From Verrucomicrobiales bacterium (lineage in GTDB: Bacteria; Verrucomicrobiota; Verrucomicrobiia; Verrucomicrobiales; DEV007), in the NCBI GenBank assembly GCA_021648365.1, contig JAKISY010000011.1, positions 3,213 to 67,212 on the forward strand: a stretch of DNA of 64,000 bases, in the 5' to 3' direction. This document shows, one piece after another, positions 18,627-27,381 of this stretch. The position numbers were made by a program, and so were the translations under genes. The notes under the pieces are model-generated. The model was not told where the DNA came from. It ran no database searches and was given only the letters and a program-made list of their open reading frames with translations. Each line of letters starts with the position of its first letter. Within the stretch, counting starts at the first letter, position 1.

Positions 18627-19325
18627 TTATTTGCCCTTCTTCCAAAAACGCAGCTTCTTGAGGAAGCTCTTCTTAGGTTTTTTTGCTGCTTGAGCCTCCT
18701 TTTGCACTGACTCGCTAGTGATCAACAAATCCACATCCCCAACCGAACCCTTGCCGTAATTAAACGTCCGCAATGGCATTTTTTTGCCCTCCGCCGAGTA
18801 AGTCTGAATCTTACGACGAACAATACGGCTGTTGGTATCAAATAGCCGCTCCTCCGTCAATCTGCCGATAGGATCGTAAAACAAAGTGCCACGATTGGTT
18901 AATGCACCTTGGGCATTATAGATCAGTACCTCCACGGGCCTGCCGCTTGCATTCAATTTGATCAGGCGCTTCTGCAACAACACCGAAGAATCTGCGTCCT
19001 GTTTTTTGGCGCGGAAAGTCTGCTGCTGCAAGGTGCTCTGCGCCTCGTCGAGCTTCGATTCAGTGAAATTTCCGTTAGGATGGAAAATCGTCCGCCCCCA
19101 CACCGCCGCCTCGCGAGCTTTCATCTCGCCATACTTCCAGTCACGCGTATCGATATTGGAGGGTCTAGGCGTGACCACATTGCCCCCCTTACCCTGACCC
19201 GAACGCTGATGAAATTGAGCCTGCGCCGCTGTCGGAGAACACAAACACAGCACCAAGCCCAACAAAGCAAACAAGCCGCTAAGCTCTTGGTTATAGTTTT
19301 TTTGATAAATTCCGTGCATTGCCAT
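18627..19325 (-). CDS. Secreted hypothetical protein with basic tail
   Basis: Protein of 232 residues. A signal peptide (core LFALLGLVLCLCS, cleavage about TAAQAQ) is followed by a beta-rich domain with repeated strand-turn units (PVEVLIYNAQGAL, RGTLFYDPIGRL, EERLFDTNSRI) that recall MORN/toxin-like repeats, and a Lys-rich C-terminus (KKPKKSFLKKLRFWKKGK). I do not recognise the family. Likely periplasmic or outer-membrane associated. Confidence 0.6.
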   Translation of the reverse strand: MAMHGIYQKNYNQELSGLFALLGLVLCLCSPTAAQAQFHQRSGQGKGGNVVTPRPSNIDTRDWKYGEMKAREAAVWGRTIFHPNGNFTESKLDEAQSTLQQQTFRAKKQDADSSVLLQKRLIKLNASGRPVEVLIYNAQGALTNRGTLFYDPIGRLTEERLFDTNSRIVRRKIQTYSAEGKKMPLRTFNYGKGSVGDVDLLITSESVQKEAQAAKKPKKSFLKKLRFWKKGK

Positions 19326-19710
19326 CTTGTTACTCTTCCAAATTCCAGAACTTCACAATAACGGCACAAAAAAAAAGAGGAAGCAGTTTTTTACTCTTCA
19401 CAACAATCTCAACCCTGAAAGGGTTCGAGGCGAACTTCGACAGAGTTTAGCGGGCTAAACGAGTCGAATTTCAACGCAGAAGCCAGACAAAAATCGAAGC
19501 GGAGTTGGGTAAGAGGATGACAAGGCGTCTCGGAGAAATTTCGGTGAATATTCTCGAAACCCTTCAATCTAACCTTTCTACTTATCTTGTAGCGGAGTAC
19601 AAACCCGAACAAGCCGATGATGGCGTGCGTGACAAATGATAATCTTTCGCTTTGCTATGTTGCACTGGATCTGCGCCAGCATATCAGTAAACGTTCGCTA
19701 AAAATAATAA
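19326..19710. repeat. Intergenic region with nested inverted repeats
   Basis: 385 nt without a supported gene. It holds a near-perfect stem-loop at 19436-19468 (TTCGAC-AGA-GTTTAGC-GG-GCTAAAC-GA-GTCGAA), a small hairpin at 19411-19425 (AACCC/GGGTT), and a wider inverted pair (TGAAAGGGTTCGAG at 19416-19429 against CTCGAAACCCTTCA at 19553-19566, two mismatches). Together they suggest a folded element of about 150 nt, either a palindromic dispersed repeat or a structured RNA between glgX and the secreted protein gene. Confidence 0.5.
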
Positions 19711-21855
19711 CTAGCGATCAAGCATCCTAGGCCGCATCACCCCTTCGGCTTCCTTTGCTACTAGGCTCCAGACCTGCATCGAGCGGGAAGGCAGTAGGGA
19801 TTGTCCGCAGAGGGCGGTGTTGCGACCGATGCTGTGCGGGTCAGCGGTGTCGATTTCGAGTTGCCAGTGTCCGCCGTTTTCACAGCTTGGTGGGGCGGGG
19901 AGGTGGAAGCTGAGAGATTCTGCGCGGGCGTTGAATAGCAGGACCAGAGGGGTGGTCATGGGGCCATCCATGAAGGTGGAAAAGGCTCCTGCGGTCTGAG
20001 CATGCCAGTCATCACTTGCCATAGCTTTACCATCGGGACGATACCAGGCGATGTCGGGTGCGCCGGTGCTGATGGAGGCTTTGCCAGAGAAAAAATGACT
20101 GCGCCTCAGGGTGGGGAATTTTTTGCGGAAAGCAATCAGGCCTTTGACGAAATCTAAAAAATCGGATTCTTCTTGCACCAGATCCCAATCGATCCAGCTA
20201 AGCGGATTGTCTTGGCAGTAGCTGTTATTGTTGCCGTTCTGTGTGCGGCCGAGTTCATCGCCAGCTAGGATGAAGGGTACGCCACGAGAAAGTAATAAGG
20301 TGGTGAAAAAATTACGTCGTTGACGTTCGCGTAGGGCGATGATGTCAGGGTCGTCGGTGGGCCCCTCCACTCCATGATTCCAAGTCATGTCGTTATCGCT
20401 GCCGTCGCGGTTATCTTCGAGGTTATTCTTATTGTGTTTGTGGTTGTAGCTGACCAGATCGCTCAGGGTGAATCCATCGTGGGAGGTGATGAAGTTGATG
20501 CTCGCTTGCGGTGAGCGGTGATTGTGAGCGTAGAGGTCTTGGCTGCCGGAGAGTCGTGATGAGAACTCTGGCAACATGCCGTGGTCGCCTTTCCAGAAAC
20601 GTCTGACGGTGTCGCGATAGCGGCCGTTGAGTTCGGACCAGGGATGCGGGAAGTTGCCTACTTGATAGCCACCGCGACCGAGATCCCAAGGTTCGGCTAT
20701 CATTTTGACTTTCGCCAATACCGGATCTTGCAAGACGGCCTTAAAAAATGCGCACTGGGTATTATAACTGGAGGGCTCACGGCCGAGGGTGACGGCTAGG
20801 TCGAAGCGAAAGCCGTCGACGTGCATTTCGCTGACCCAATAGCGCAGGCTGTCCATGATGAGTTGTAAGACTCTGGGATGAGGGGAGTTCACGGTATTGC
20901 CACAGCCGGTGAAGTCTTGATAGGCGGCAGGGTTTTTGTTTTGAGTGCGGTAATAAACCAAATTGTCAATGCCTCGAAAACAGCAGGAGGGGCCATCGAT
21001 ACCGGCTTCGCCAGTGTGATTGAAGACTACATCAAGGATGACTTCGATGCCTGCGCGATGCAGGGCTTTGACCATGCCTTTGAATTCGGCAACGGCATCA
21101 TCGCCAGCGGCGTAAGCGGGGTCGGGGGCAAAAAATCCGATGGTATTGTATCCCCAATAATTGGTCAAGCCACGCTCGATCAGAAAGCCGTCATCAAGGT
21201 GGGCGTGCACTGGCATCAACTGCACGGCGGTGACGCCTAGTTGCTGTAGGTAGTTGATGGAGGCATCGTTGGCGAGTCCTGCGTAGGTGCCGCGCAGATT
21301 CTCAGGGATGTCGGGATTCAAGCGGCTGAAGCCTTTGACGTGTAGCTCGTAGATCAGAGACTCTGCCAGTGGAGTGGCGGGAGCTTGTTCGTCTTGCCAG
21401 TCAAAGCTATCGTCGATCACTAGGGAGCGCGGGATGTGTGGCGCGCTGTCAGCGCGACTGAGCTGCATTTGACCATTGGCATCAGGGTTGGGTTCACTCG
21501 CCAGCATCGAGTGGTGAAAAACCGCGTGCTCTGCGAGGGCTTTCGCGTAGGGGTCGAGCAGCAGTTTGTTGGCATTGAAAAAATGACCTTGGCTGGGGTT
21601 CCATTCGCCATGCACGCGGTAGCCGTAGGCTTGTCGCGCTGGGCAACCTTGTAGCGCTACGTGCCAGATGTCGCCACTGCGTTCGGTCAGTCTTACGCGC
21701 GCGATTTCTTTCGTCGGATCTTGAGCATCGAACAAACAGAGGTCGATGGCGGTGGCGTGCTGAGAGTAGATGGCAAAATTGACCGTTTGAGATTCCCCAC
21801 CTAGGCAGTGAGCGCCGAGTGGATAGGGGCTTCCGGGTAATTTTTTCAAAGACAC
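19711..21855 (-). CDS. glgX: Glycogen debranching enzyme GlgX (isoamylase-type)
   Basis: Cleaves alpha-1,6 branches of glycogen. Protein of 714 residues starting at a GTG. An N-terminal CBM48 domain (GSPYPLGAHCLGG.. AYGYRVHGEW) is followed by the GH13 barrel with VIDVVFNHT-type region II (VILDVVFNHTGEAG), nucleophile in VDGFRFDLA, acid/base in IAEPWDLGRGGY and ITSHDGFTLSD. The C-terminal beta domain ends about 690. It stands alone with a structured intergenic region on its 3' side. Its presence implies that the cell stores glycogen, although no other glg gene is in the window. Confidence 0.93.
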   Translation of the reverse strand: MSLKKLPGSPYPLGAHCLGGESQTVNFAIYSQHATAIDLCLFDAQDPTKEIARVRLTERSGDIWHVALQGCPARQAYGYRVHGEWNPSQGHFFNANKLLLDPYAKALAEHAVFHHSMLASEPNPDANGQMQLSRADSAPHIPRSLVIDDSFDWQDEQAPATPLAESLIYELHVKGFSRLNPDIPENLRGTYAGLANDASINYLQQLGVTAVQLMPVHAHLDDGFLIERGLTNYWGYNTIGFFAPDPAYAAGDDAVAEFKGMVKALHRAGIEVILDVVFNHTGEAGIDGPSCCFRGIDNLVYYRTQNKNPAAYQDFTGCGNTVNSPHPRVLQLIMDSLRYWVSEMHVDGFRFDLAVTLGREPSSYNTQCAFFKAVLQDPVLAKVKMIAEPWDLGRGGYQVGNFPHPWSELNGRYRDTVRRFWKGDHGMLPEFSSRLSGSQDLYAHNHRSPQASINFITSHDGFTLSDLVSYNHKHNKNNLEDNRDGSDNDMTWNHGVEGPTDDPDIIALRERQRRNFFTTLLLSRGVPFILAGDELGRTQNGNNNSYCQDNPLSWIDWDLVQEESDFLDFVKGLIAFRKKFPTLRRSHFFSGKASISTGAPDIAWYRPDGKAMASDDWHAQTAGAFSTFMDGPMTTPLVLLFNARAESLSFHLPAPPSCENGGHWQLEIDTADPHSIGRNTALCGQSLLPSRSMQVWSLVAKEAEGVMRPRMLDR

Positions 21856-22139
21856 GTAGATGAATGGGTTGATGGTGGATCAAAAAAATCAGACTCAGCT
21901 AAAAATCAAGCTGACCATTTGCGCCGCTTTATTCGCGTTATCGGCAGTGGTATGGGTGTATTTTTCGCATTGCATGGGCAGATAGCAAGCAAAGTCGCTG
22001 TTGCGGATGGAAGAAAGTGCAGCAAAGGTCGTTCTTTTTAGGGCTTTTAGAAGTGGTGACGCTTCTTTTTTGTTAAAATGCGTATTTCTGTTCGAAAAAT
22101 TGTCGTTCGCGTGTTTCTTAGGCGGACTTCACTTCATCT
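21856..22139. promoter_or_regulatory. Divergent intergenic region glgX / dynamin-like GTPase
   Basis: 284 nt between divergent genes. No further gene seen. It must hold the promoters for glgX and for the plus-strand GTPase-cdsA-dxr run; no operator could be identified by eye. Confidence 0.4.
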
Positions 22140-23882
22140 ATGCTAGGGCAACAGTACTTCAATATCCGAACCAACTTACGGGACTCCGTAGGCGCCTTGG
22201 CGCAATTAGCCGAGCAGTGTGAACTCAGCTCGTCTAGTGTGACTAAGGTGCGCAATGTGCTAGCATCCTTGAAAGATCCTTTTCGCTTTGTGGTGCTCGG
22301 GGAGGCGGAAACCGGAAAGTCCACGCTGATCAATGCGCTTTTTGGCGAAGATATCTGTCCACTTGAAGAGGCACCAGCGCTGACCCCGCAGATTGCGGTG
22401 TATCAGTATGGCAAAGAGGCGCATGATTTTGATGTCAGCGATAGTTTGCTCGAGTGTTACCGTCCGCTGGATGTGTTGCAGGATTTCTCTGTGACAGATG
22501 TGCCAGGTGATGGCTCGATTAAGCGTCATCGGCAAGAGCTGATCGACGATATTTTGCCCGACGCCCATTTTATTTTGGTGGTTTTCCCGGTCACTGATCC
22601 TTGGAGCCCGACAACTTGGAAGATGCTAGAGGCTTTGCATCAAAAGTGGCAGCACAAAATCGTGCTGATCCTGCAACAATGTGATCGCCGCAGCGATGAA
22701 GAAATCGACGCGATTCTCGAGCATTTGCGCCGCACATCCAATAACCGTTGCGGCACTCAATTCCCGACTTTTGCGGTGTCAGGGAAAAAAGCTTTGTTGG
22801 CGAAGACCTCGGGGCTGGACAAGGTGCGCCTAGCTAGAGAAAGCCGTATATCGCAGTTGGAAAATCATATTTCACAAGAGATCAACCATTCCTCGGTGCA
22901 TTTGGAAAAAATGGACAAAGGCTGTGTCTTGGCAAAAACGGTGATCAAGGAGGTGCAAGATAAGCTGCACACTCCTGCTGAGATCATTCGTGCGGATGAC
23001 GAGTTGTTCGCAACGCTGGAGGTGCGTGCCGAGCAGCAACAAGCTCGCACAGAGGGGAAATTCGAACCCGTGTTCTCTGCTTTTGATACCGCGTTCATGA
23101 ACGCACGCTTGCAGACGGATCGTTTGTTAGACAAGCACATGGGGGTTTTGTCTTCGCTCAAAGCTGCAGGTGATCTGCCAGCAGAGGTGGAGAGCATCAT
23201 CACTACCGCCACGCTAGAGCAAGTGAAAATCACCTGTGAAGAGGCGGCGCTGGTCGCCGAAGCTGATGTGCGTCAACTGTGGGACGAGCTGTCGGCGGAC
23301 ATGCAGCGAGACTTTAAGCTCAAGCTGAGTGTGGGGAAAAAAGGCGAGCCGGACTGGAGTGGCAGTCGCAAAAGACTGGTCAAGCACGTAGCAGACGCCA
23401 CCGAAGGCGAATTGGAGAATCCTTACTTGCGTGATGGATTAAAGAAGTTTTTCCGTCGCCGTCGTCGTCGCATGATCTCGTATTTGCTGCTCAGTTTAAC
23501 GCTTGTCGCAGGTGGCGCTTGGTTATGGTGGCAGCAACTGTCGCCTTACGATATAGCGGCTTTTAGTGCTTCCGCATTGGCTCTATTGATGAGCGTGCTT
23601 GAAGGCTTCAAAGGCAGTGCGCGGATTCGAACCTTTTTTTCCAAAGAGCTCGATGCCCAGCGCACACGTCTGCATGATACTCTGCGCACAGCGTTTAATG
23701 AAGGCGTGGACGAATGTTACCGAGACTTTGTGCGCTTGTTTGATCCTATACGCAAAGTATGCAGCAAGCAGCGCGAAAAATACCAGCCCTTGTTGCAAGC
23801 CTCAGATGAGTTGCAGGGTTCTTTCAAGCATTTGGAAGATGAGCTTTGGAAACAAGACCGTAAAACTTCTGCAACAAAGTAG
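22140..23882 (+). CDS. Dynamin-like GTPase with C-terminal membrane segments
   Basis: Protein of 580 residues. The N-terminal GTPase has P-loop GEAETGKST at 54-62, the switch I Thr in the PALTPQIA stretch, G3 motif DVPGDG at 120-125 and a G4-like QQCD at 179-182 in place of N/TKxD. A long helical middle is followed by a basic stretch (RRRRRRM) and two hydrophobic segments (about 447-485), then a helical tail. This matches bacterial dynamin-like proteins that bind and remodel membranes. It is 48 nt upstream of cdsA, the gene for a phospholipid precursor enzyme, in the same direction, so a membrane-related role is likely (inferred). Confidence 0.75.
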   Translation: MLGQQYFNIRTNLRDSVGALAQLAEQCELSSSSVTKVRNVLASLKDPFRFVVLGEAETGKSTLINALFGEDICPLEEAPALTPQIAVYQYGKEAHDFDVSDSLLECYRPLDVLQDFSVTDVPGDGSIKRHRQELIDDILPDAHFILVVFPVTDPWSPTTWKMLEALHQKWQHKIVLILQQCDRRSDEEIDAILEHLRRTSNNRCGTQFPTFAVSGKKALLAKTSGLDKVRLARESRISQLENHISQEINHSSVHLEKMDKGCVLAKTVIKEVQDKLHTPAEIIRADDELFATLEVRAEQQQARTEGKFEPVFSAFDTAFMNARLQTDRLLDKHMGVLSSLKAAGDLPAEVESIITTATLEQVKITCEEAALVAEADVRQLWDELSADMQRDFKLKLSVGKKGEPDWSGSRKRLVKHVADATEGELENPYLRDGLKKFFRRRRRRMISYLLLSLTLVAGGAWLWWQQLSPYDIAAFSASALALLMSVLEGFKGSARIRTFFSKELDAQRTRLHDTLRTAFNEGVDECYRDFVRLFDPIRKVCSKQREKYQPLLQASDELQGSFKHLEDELWKQDRKTSATK

Positions 23883-23930
23883 TGACAACAGCCCAGGTTT
23901 TAGTCAGCATTCCTACATTCTAATAGTTTG

Positions 23931-24809
23931 ATGAGCAAGACAGTAAAAACATTTCTATCTCGTTTACTAAGCACTGTGGTGCTGTGGGCGATCGTAGTGG
24001 TGGCATTTGTGCTCGGTAGCCATGCTCTGTTTTTTGCTCTGATCGCCGCGATCGCCTTACTTGGTTTGTTCGAGTACTTTCACTTATTAAAACAAGCGAC
24101 CGGCTCGCGGCGCTTCATGCTGCCAACCTTGCTGGTGAGTATGTGCTACCTTGCTTACCTGTTTCAGTATCGTGATGGCGCTTCCCCTGCGACACTTGGT
24201 GCCGCCGATGGTTTAGCGATCGCTGCTTTGATCATTATTTTGATCATCACTCGTTTGGGCTCGGCGCTAGAGGGACGCAAAAGTTTGAATGAAATCTTGC
24301 TCGCCCTGTTTGGTTTCACTTACGTCATTCTGCTATTCTCTTTTGCTGCAAAAATCCTTTGCCTGCCCTTGGTCAACGAGGCAGGCGAATCGACCTCCGC
24401 GTGGTATGTGCTATTTTTTGTGGTAGTGACCAAGCTCACCGATACGGGCGCCTACTGTGTGGGATCGCTGATAGGACGTCACAAATGCATCCCACACATC
24501 AGTCCGGGAAAAACTTGGGAGGGGCTCGGCGGCGGACTGCTATTTGCTTTCATCGGCGCGTTCGCCTGTCGCTACTGGTTTCCAGATCACCTCGCCGCAC
24601 TTGGCTCGACCAGCCTACTGTTGCTGGTGACTTTATCCTTGTCGATCGTTTCGATCATAGGGGATCTCGCCGAATCGATCCTCAAGCGCACCTTAGAGAT
24701 CAAAGACTCCGGTCAAGTCATGCCAGGCATTGGCGGGGTATTGGATTTGATTGATAGCTTGTTGTTCACGGCACCCGTTTTGTATTTGTATCTGATCCTC
24801 ATCGGCTGA
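23931..24809 (+). CDS. cdsA: Phosphatidate cytidylyltransferase CdsA
   Basis: Makes CDP-diacylglycerol from phosphatidate and CTP at the inner membrane. Protein of 292 residues with about eight helices. The C-terminal family signature is present: SIIGDLAESILKR, then KDSGQVMPGIGGVLDLIDS (Gly-Ile replaces the more usual Gly-His). Start set at the ATG 23931; a TTG one codon earlier is improbable. Middle gene of a plus-strand run that continues with dxr. Confidence 0.93.
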   Translation: MSKTVKTFLSRLLSTVVLWAIVVVAFVLGSHALFFALIAAIALLGLFEYFHLLKQATGSRRFMLPTLLVSMCYLAYLFQYRDGASPATLGAADGLAIAALIIILIITRLGSALEGRKSLNEILLALFGFTYVILLFSFAAKILCLPLVNEAGESTSAWYVLFFVVVTKLTDTGAYCVGSLIGRHKCIPHISPGKTWEGLGGGLLFAFIGAFACRYWFPDHLAALGSTSLLLLVTLSLSIVSIIGDLAESILKRTLEIKDSGQVMPGIGGVLDLIDSLLFTAPVLYLYLILIG

Positions 24810-24825
24810 CTTTATTTGATTTGAT

Positions 24826-25998
24826 ATGCAGCCAATCCAACAAAAAAAACTCGTGGTCTTAGGTTCGACGGGTTCCATCGGCGAGAGCGCGTTGAAAGTC
24901 GCAAGGGATCTGCCAGATGAAATGCAAGTGATCGCGCTCGCCGCTAACCGCAGTGTAGAGAGCTTGGCGCGACAGGTGAAGGAGACGGGAGTGCAGCACG
25001 CATGCCTCTATGATGAAGCCGCTTGCGAAAAACTACAAAGCTCTGTAGATGCTTCGGTATCGATCTGTAGTGGCGAAGAGGGTTTGATCGAGTTGGCTAC
25101 CTTGCCAGAAGCGGACATGATTTTGATCGCCATCGTTGGCACCGCTGGACTTCGACCTGCGCTGGCAGCGATCGAGGCGGGCAAAGATATCGCGGTGGCG
25201 AGCAAGGAAATTTTGGTGATGGCTGGTGAGGCGGTGATGAAAGCTGCCAAAAAACACGGGGTGAATGTGCTGCCGGTGGATTCCGAGCACAACGCGATTT
25301 TCCAATGCCTAGAGAACCGGGAAGCCAGCGAAGTATCGCGCTTGATCCTGACTGCATCAGGCGGACCTTTCCGTCAATTGCCAGCAGAACAACTGGCGCA
25401 AGTGACTTTGCCACAAGCACTCAAACACCCCACTTGGGAGATGGGGCAGAAGATCACCATCGATTCCGCGACTTTGTTTAACAAAGGGCTAGAGATGATC
25501 GAAGCACGCTGGTTGTTCGATGTCGAGATGGATCGTGTGGAGGTGATCGTGCATCCGCAGAGCATCGTGCACTCGATGGTGGAGTTCATCGACGGCTCTA
25601 TTTTGGCTCAGCTTAGCACGACGGACATGTGTTTCCCTATTCAATACGCAGTGACCTGGCCGCGGCGGGTGAGCAATAGCCTCAAGCCGCTCGACTTCGC
25701 CCAGCTCGCTAAGTTGGAATTTGAAAAACCTCGCTTTGATGATTTTCCCGCCTTAAATCTAGCTATCTGGGCAGGAAAAGATGGAGGCACCCTGCCGGCG
25801 GTTCTCAATGCAGCGAACGAAGTGGCGGTGGCGAACTTCTTGAGCGAGATCATTGCTTTTCCAAAAATATGGCAATGCGTCGAACAGACGATGCAAGCAC
25901 ATCAGAACGTCAGTGAGCCTTCGCTCGATCAGATCCTCGCAGCGGATCAATGGGCGCGGGAGTATGCGCAATCTTATTTGAATCAAGATAAAGCTTAA
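24826..25998 (+). CDS. dxr: 1-deoxy-D-xylulose 5-phosphate reductoisomerase
   Basis: Second committed enzyme of the MEP isoprenoid pathway. Protein of 390 residues. NADPH-binding GSTGSIGESAL near the N-terminus; the metal site in PVDSEHNAIFQCL; the substrate loop in SGGPFRQL and HPTWEMGQKITIDSATL. The C-terminal domain with GLEMIEARWLF is complete. It lies 16 nt after cdsA, the same cdsA-dxr order seen in many bacteria. Confidence 0.95.
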   Translation: MQPIQQKKLVVLGSTGSIGESALKVARDLPDEMQVIALAANRSVESLARQVKETGVQHACLYDEAACEKLQSSVDASVSICSGEEGLIELATLPEADMILIAIVGTAGLRPALAAIEAGKDIAVASKEILVMAGEAVMKAAKKHGVNVLPVDSEHNAIFQCLENREASEVSRLILTASGGPFRQLPAEQLAQVTLPQALKHPTWEMGQKITIDSATLFNKGLEMIEARWLFDVEMDRVEVIVHPQSIVHSMVEFIDGSILAQLSTTDMCFPIQYAVTWPRRVSNSLKPLDFAQLAKLEFEKPRFDDFPALNLAIWAGKDGGTLPAVLNAANEVAVANFLSEIIAFPKIWQCVEQTMQAHQNVSEPSLDQILAADQWAREYAQSYLNQDKA

Positions 25999-25999
25999 C

Positions 26000-26956
26000 A
26001 TGAAGGCTAGTAATAAAATTTATTGGGTAGGTCTCGATCTGGGTGGAACCAAGATGCTGGCAAAGGTCTATGATGGCGCTTTCAAGGAGCTAGGTGCCGC
26101 CAAGCGCAAAACCGAAGGTCATCGAGGATTGAAAAGCGTGATCTCGCGCATGGAGGCAACGATACGTGATGCGATGTCAGAGGCAGGCATCAAAGAATCA
26201 CAACTCAGCGGCATCGGCATTGGCTGCCCTGGCCCGGTAGATCCTGAAGACGGGATGCTTTTGGCAGCACCTAACTTAGGTTGGATAGATGTGCCAGTGC
26301 GCAAAATTTTCACCAAGGCATTTGGCTGCCCGGTGGTGGCTTGCAACGATGTGGACTCGGGAGTTTTTGGTGAATACAAATTTGGCGCTGCCAAAGGAGC
26401 GCGTAGTGCGGTGGGGATTTTTCCTGGCACCGGCATCGGAGGTGGCGCGGTCATTCATGGGCGTTTGTTAGAGGGGGCGAACATCACCTGCATGGAGATT
26501 GGCCATACGCCTTTTGGTGAAACTGGCCAGACGCTCGAACAAGTGTGCAGTCGTCTAGCCATCGCTTCGGAATCCGCAGCAGCAGCCTATCGCGGTCAGG
26601 CTCCGCATATTTTGGAAAGCTGCGGCACCGACATGGCAAAAATCACCAGTGGCAAAATCGCCGACGCGATAGAAAACGGTGACAAGGCGATAGAAAAAAT
26701 CGTCAAACAAGCAGCGGATCGCTTGGGCAGTGGCGTAGCGACCGTGGTGCAACTGATGGCACCAGAAGTGATCGTCTTGGGGGGAGGCTTAGTTGAGGCG
26801 ATGCCGAAATTATTTCTCAAAACCCTCAAGAAATCCGTCGATGATAAAGTGCTGGGACCTTTTCGAGGCAAATACAAAATCGTAGCAGCCAAGCTCGGTG
26901 ATGACGCCGGAGTGCAAGGAGCTGCTGCCTGGGCAGCGAAGTCGATCGATGGCTGA
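26000..26956 (+). CDS. ROK-family sugar kinase
   Basis: Protein of 318 residues. N-terminal phosphate loop GLDLGGTKMLAKV, then a second nucleotide site around FPGTGIGGGAVIHG and VVQLMAPEVIVLGGG. These are characteristic of ROK glucokinase-like kinases. The usual CxCGxxGC zinc site is absent: the region reads EIGHTPFGETGQTLEQVCSRL with one Cys, so it is a zinc-less form. Starts 1 nt after the dxr stop and overlaps the next gene by 8 nt. The sugar substrate is unknown. Confidence 0.85.
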   Translation: MKASNKIYWVGLDLGGTKMLAKVYDGAFKELGAAKRKTEGHRGLKSVISRMEATIRDAMSEAGIKESQLSGIGIGCPGPVDPEDGMLLAAPNLGWIDVPVRKIFTKAFGCPVVACNDVDSGVFGEYKFGAAKGARSAVGIFPGTGIGGGAVIHGRLLEGANITCMEIGHTPFGETGQTLEQVCSRLAIASESAAAAYRGQAPHILESCGTDMAKITSGKIADAIENGDKAIEKIVKQAADRLGSGVATVVQLMAPEVIVLGGGLVEAMPKLFLKTLKKSVDDKVLGPFRGKYKIVAAKLGDDAGVQGAAAWAAKSIDG

Positions 26957-27293
26957 TTCAGTAAAAGAGAAAAAACGTTTCTTGTTTGTTTGTTCGCAGA
27001 ACAAACTTCGCAGTCCTACGGGAGAGGAAATTTTTTGTCAGCACCCGCAAGTCGAAAGTGATTCTGCGGGTTTGAATCATGATGCCGAAGTTCCGCTTTG
27101 TCCTGAGCAGATCGAATGGGCAGATGTGATCTTTGTGATGGAAAAGATTCATCGCAGCAAGATGAATCGTAAGTTCGGCCGCTACCTCGCAGGGAAAAAG
27201 GTGGTAGTGCTCGGCATACCCGATGACTACGCCTACATGGATCCAGCCCTGGTGATCCTGCTGCACTCGCGTTGCGCGGCCTACTTGGCTTGA
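26949..27293 (+). CDS. Predicted protein tyrosine phosphatase (COG4551-like)
   Basis: Protein of 114 residues, starting at the ATG 26949, which overlaps the end of the ROK gene. It has the phosphatase P-loop FVCSQNKLRSPTGEE (C-x5-R-S) and a conserved SAGLNHDAE and DVIFVMEKIHRSKMNRKF, as in small low-molecular-weight-phosphatase-like proteins. Cytosolic. Role unknown. Last gene of the GTPase-cdsA-dxr run. Confidence 0.85.
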   Translation: MADSVKEKKRFLFVCSQNKLRSPTGEEIFCQHPQVESDSAGLNHDAEVPLCPEQIEWADVIFVMEKIHRSKMNRKFGRYLAGKKVVVLGIPDDYAYMDPALVILLHSRCAAYLA

Positions 27294-27318
27294 GTCGGAA
27301 TAGAAGCACCCAAATAAA

Positions 27319-27352
27319 AAATCCCCGCCCGGCTTGCGCCGGACGAGGATTT
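27319..27352 (-). terminator. Rho-independent terminator of amtB
   Basis: 15-bp stem with two G-U pairs (arms 27319-27333 and 27338-27352) and a TTGC loop. Read on the minus strand it ends in TTTTTATTTG, a proper T-run, 29 nt after the amtB stop. On the plus strand no T-run follows, so it chiefly serves amtB; the hairpin could also slow plus-strand transcripts. Confidence 0.85.
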
Positions 27353-27381
27353 AACTATTATGAAAAAACTTTGTTTTCAGC

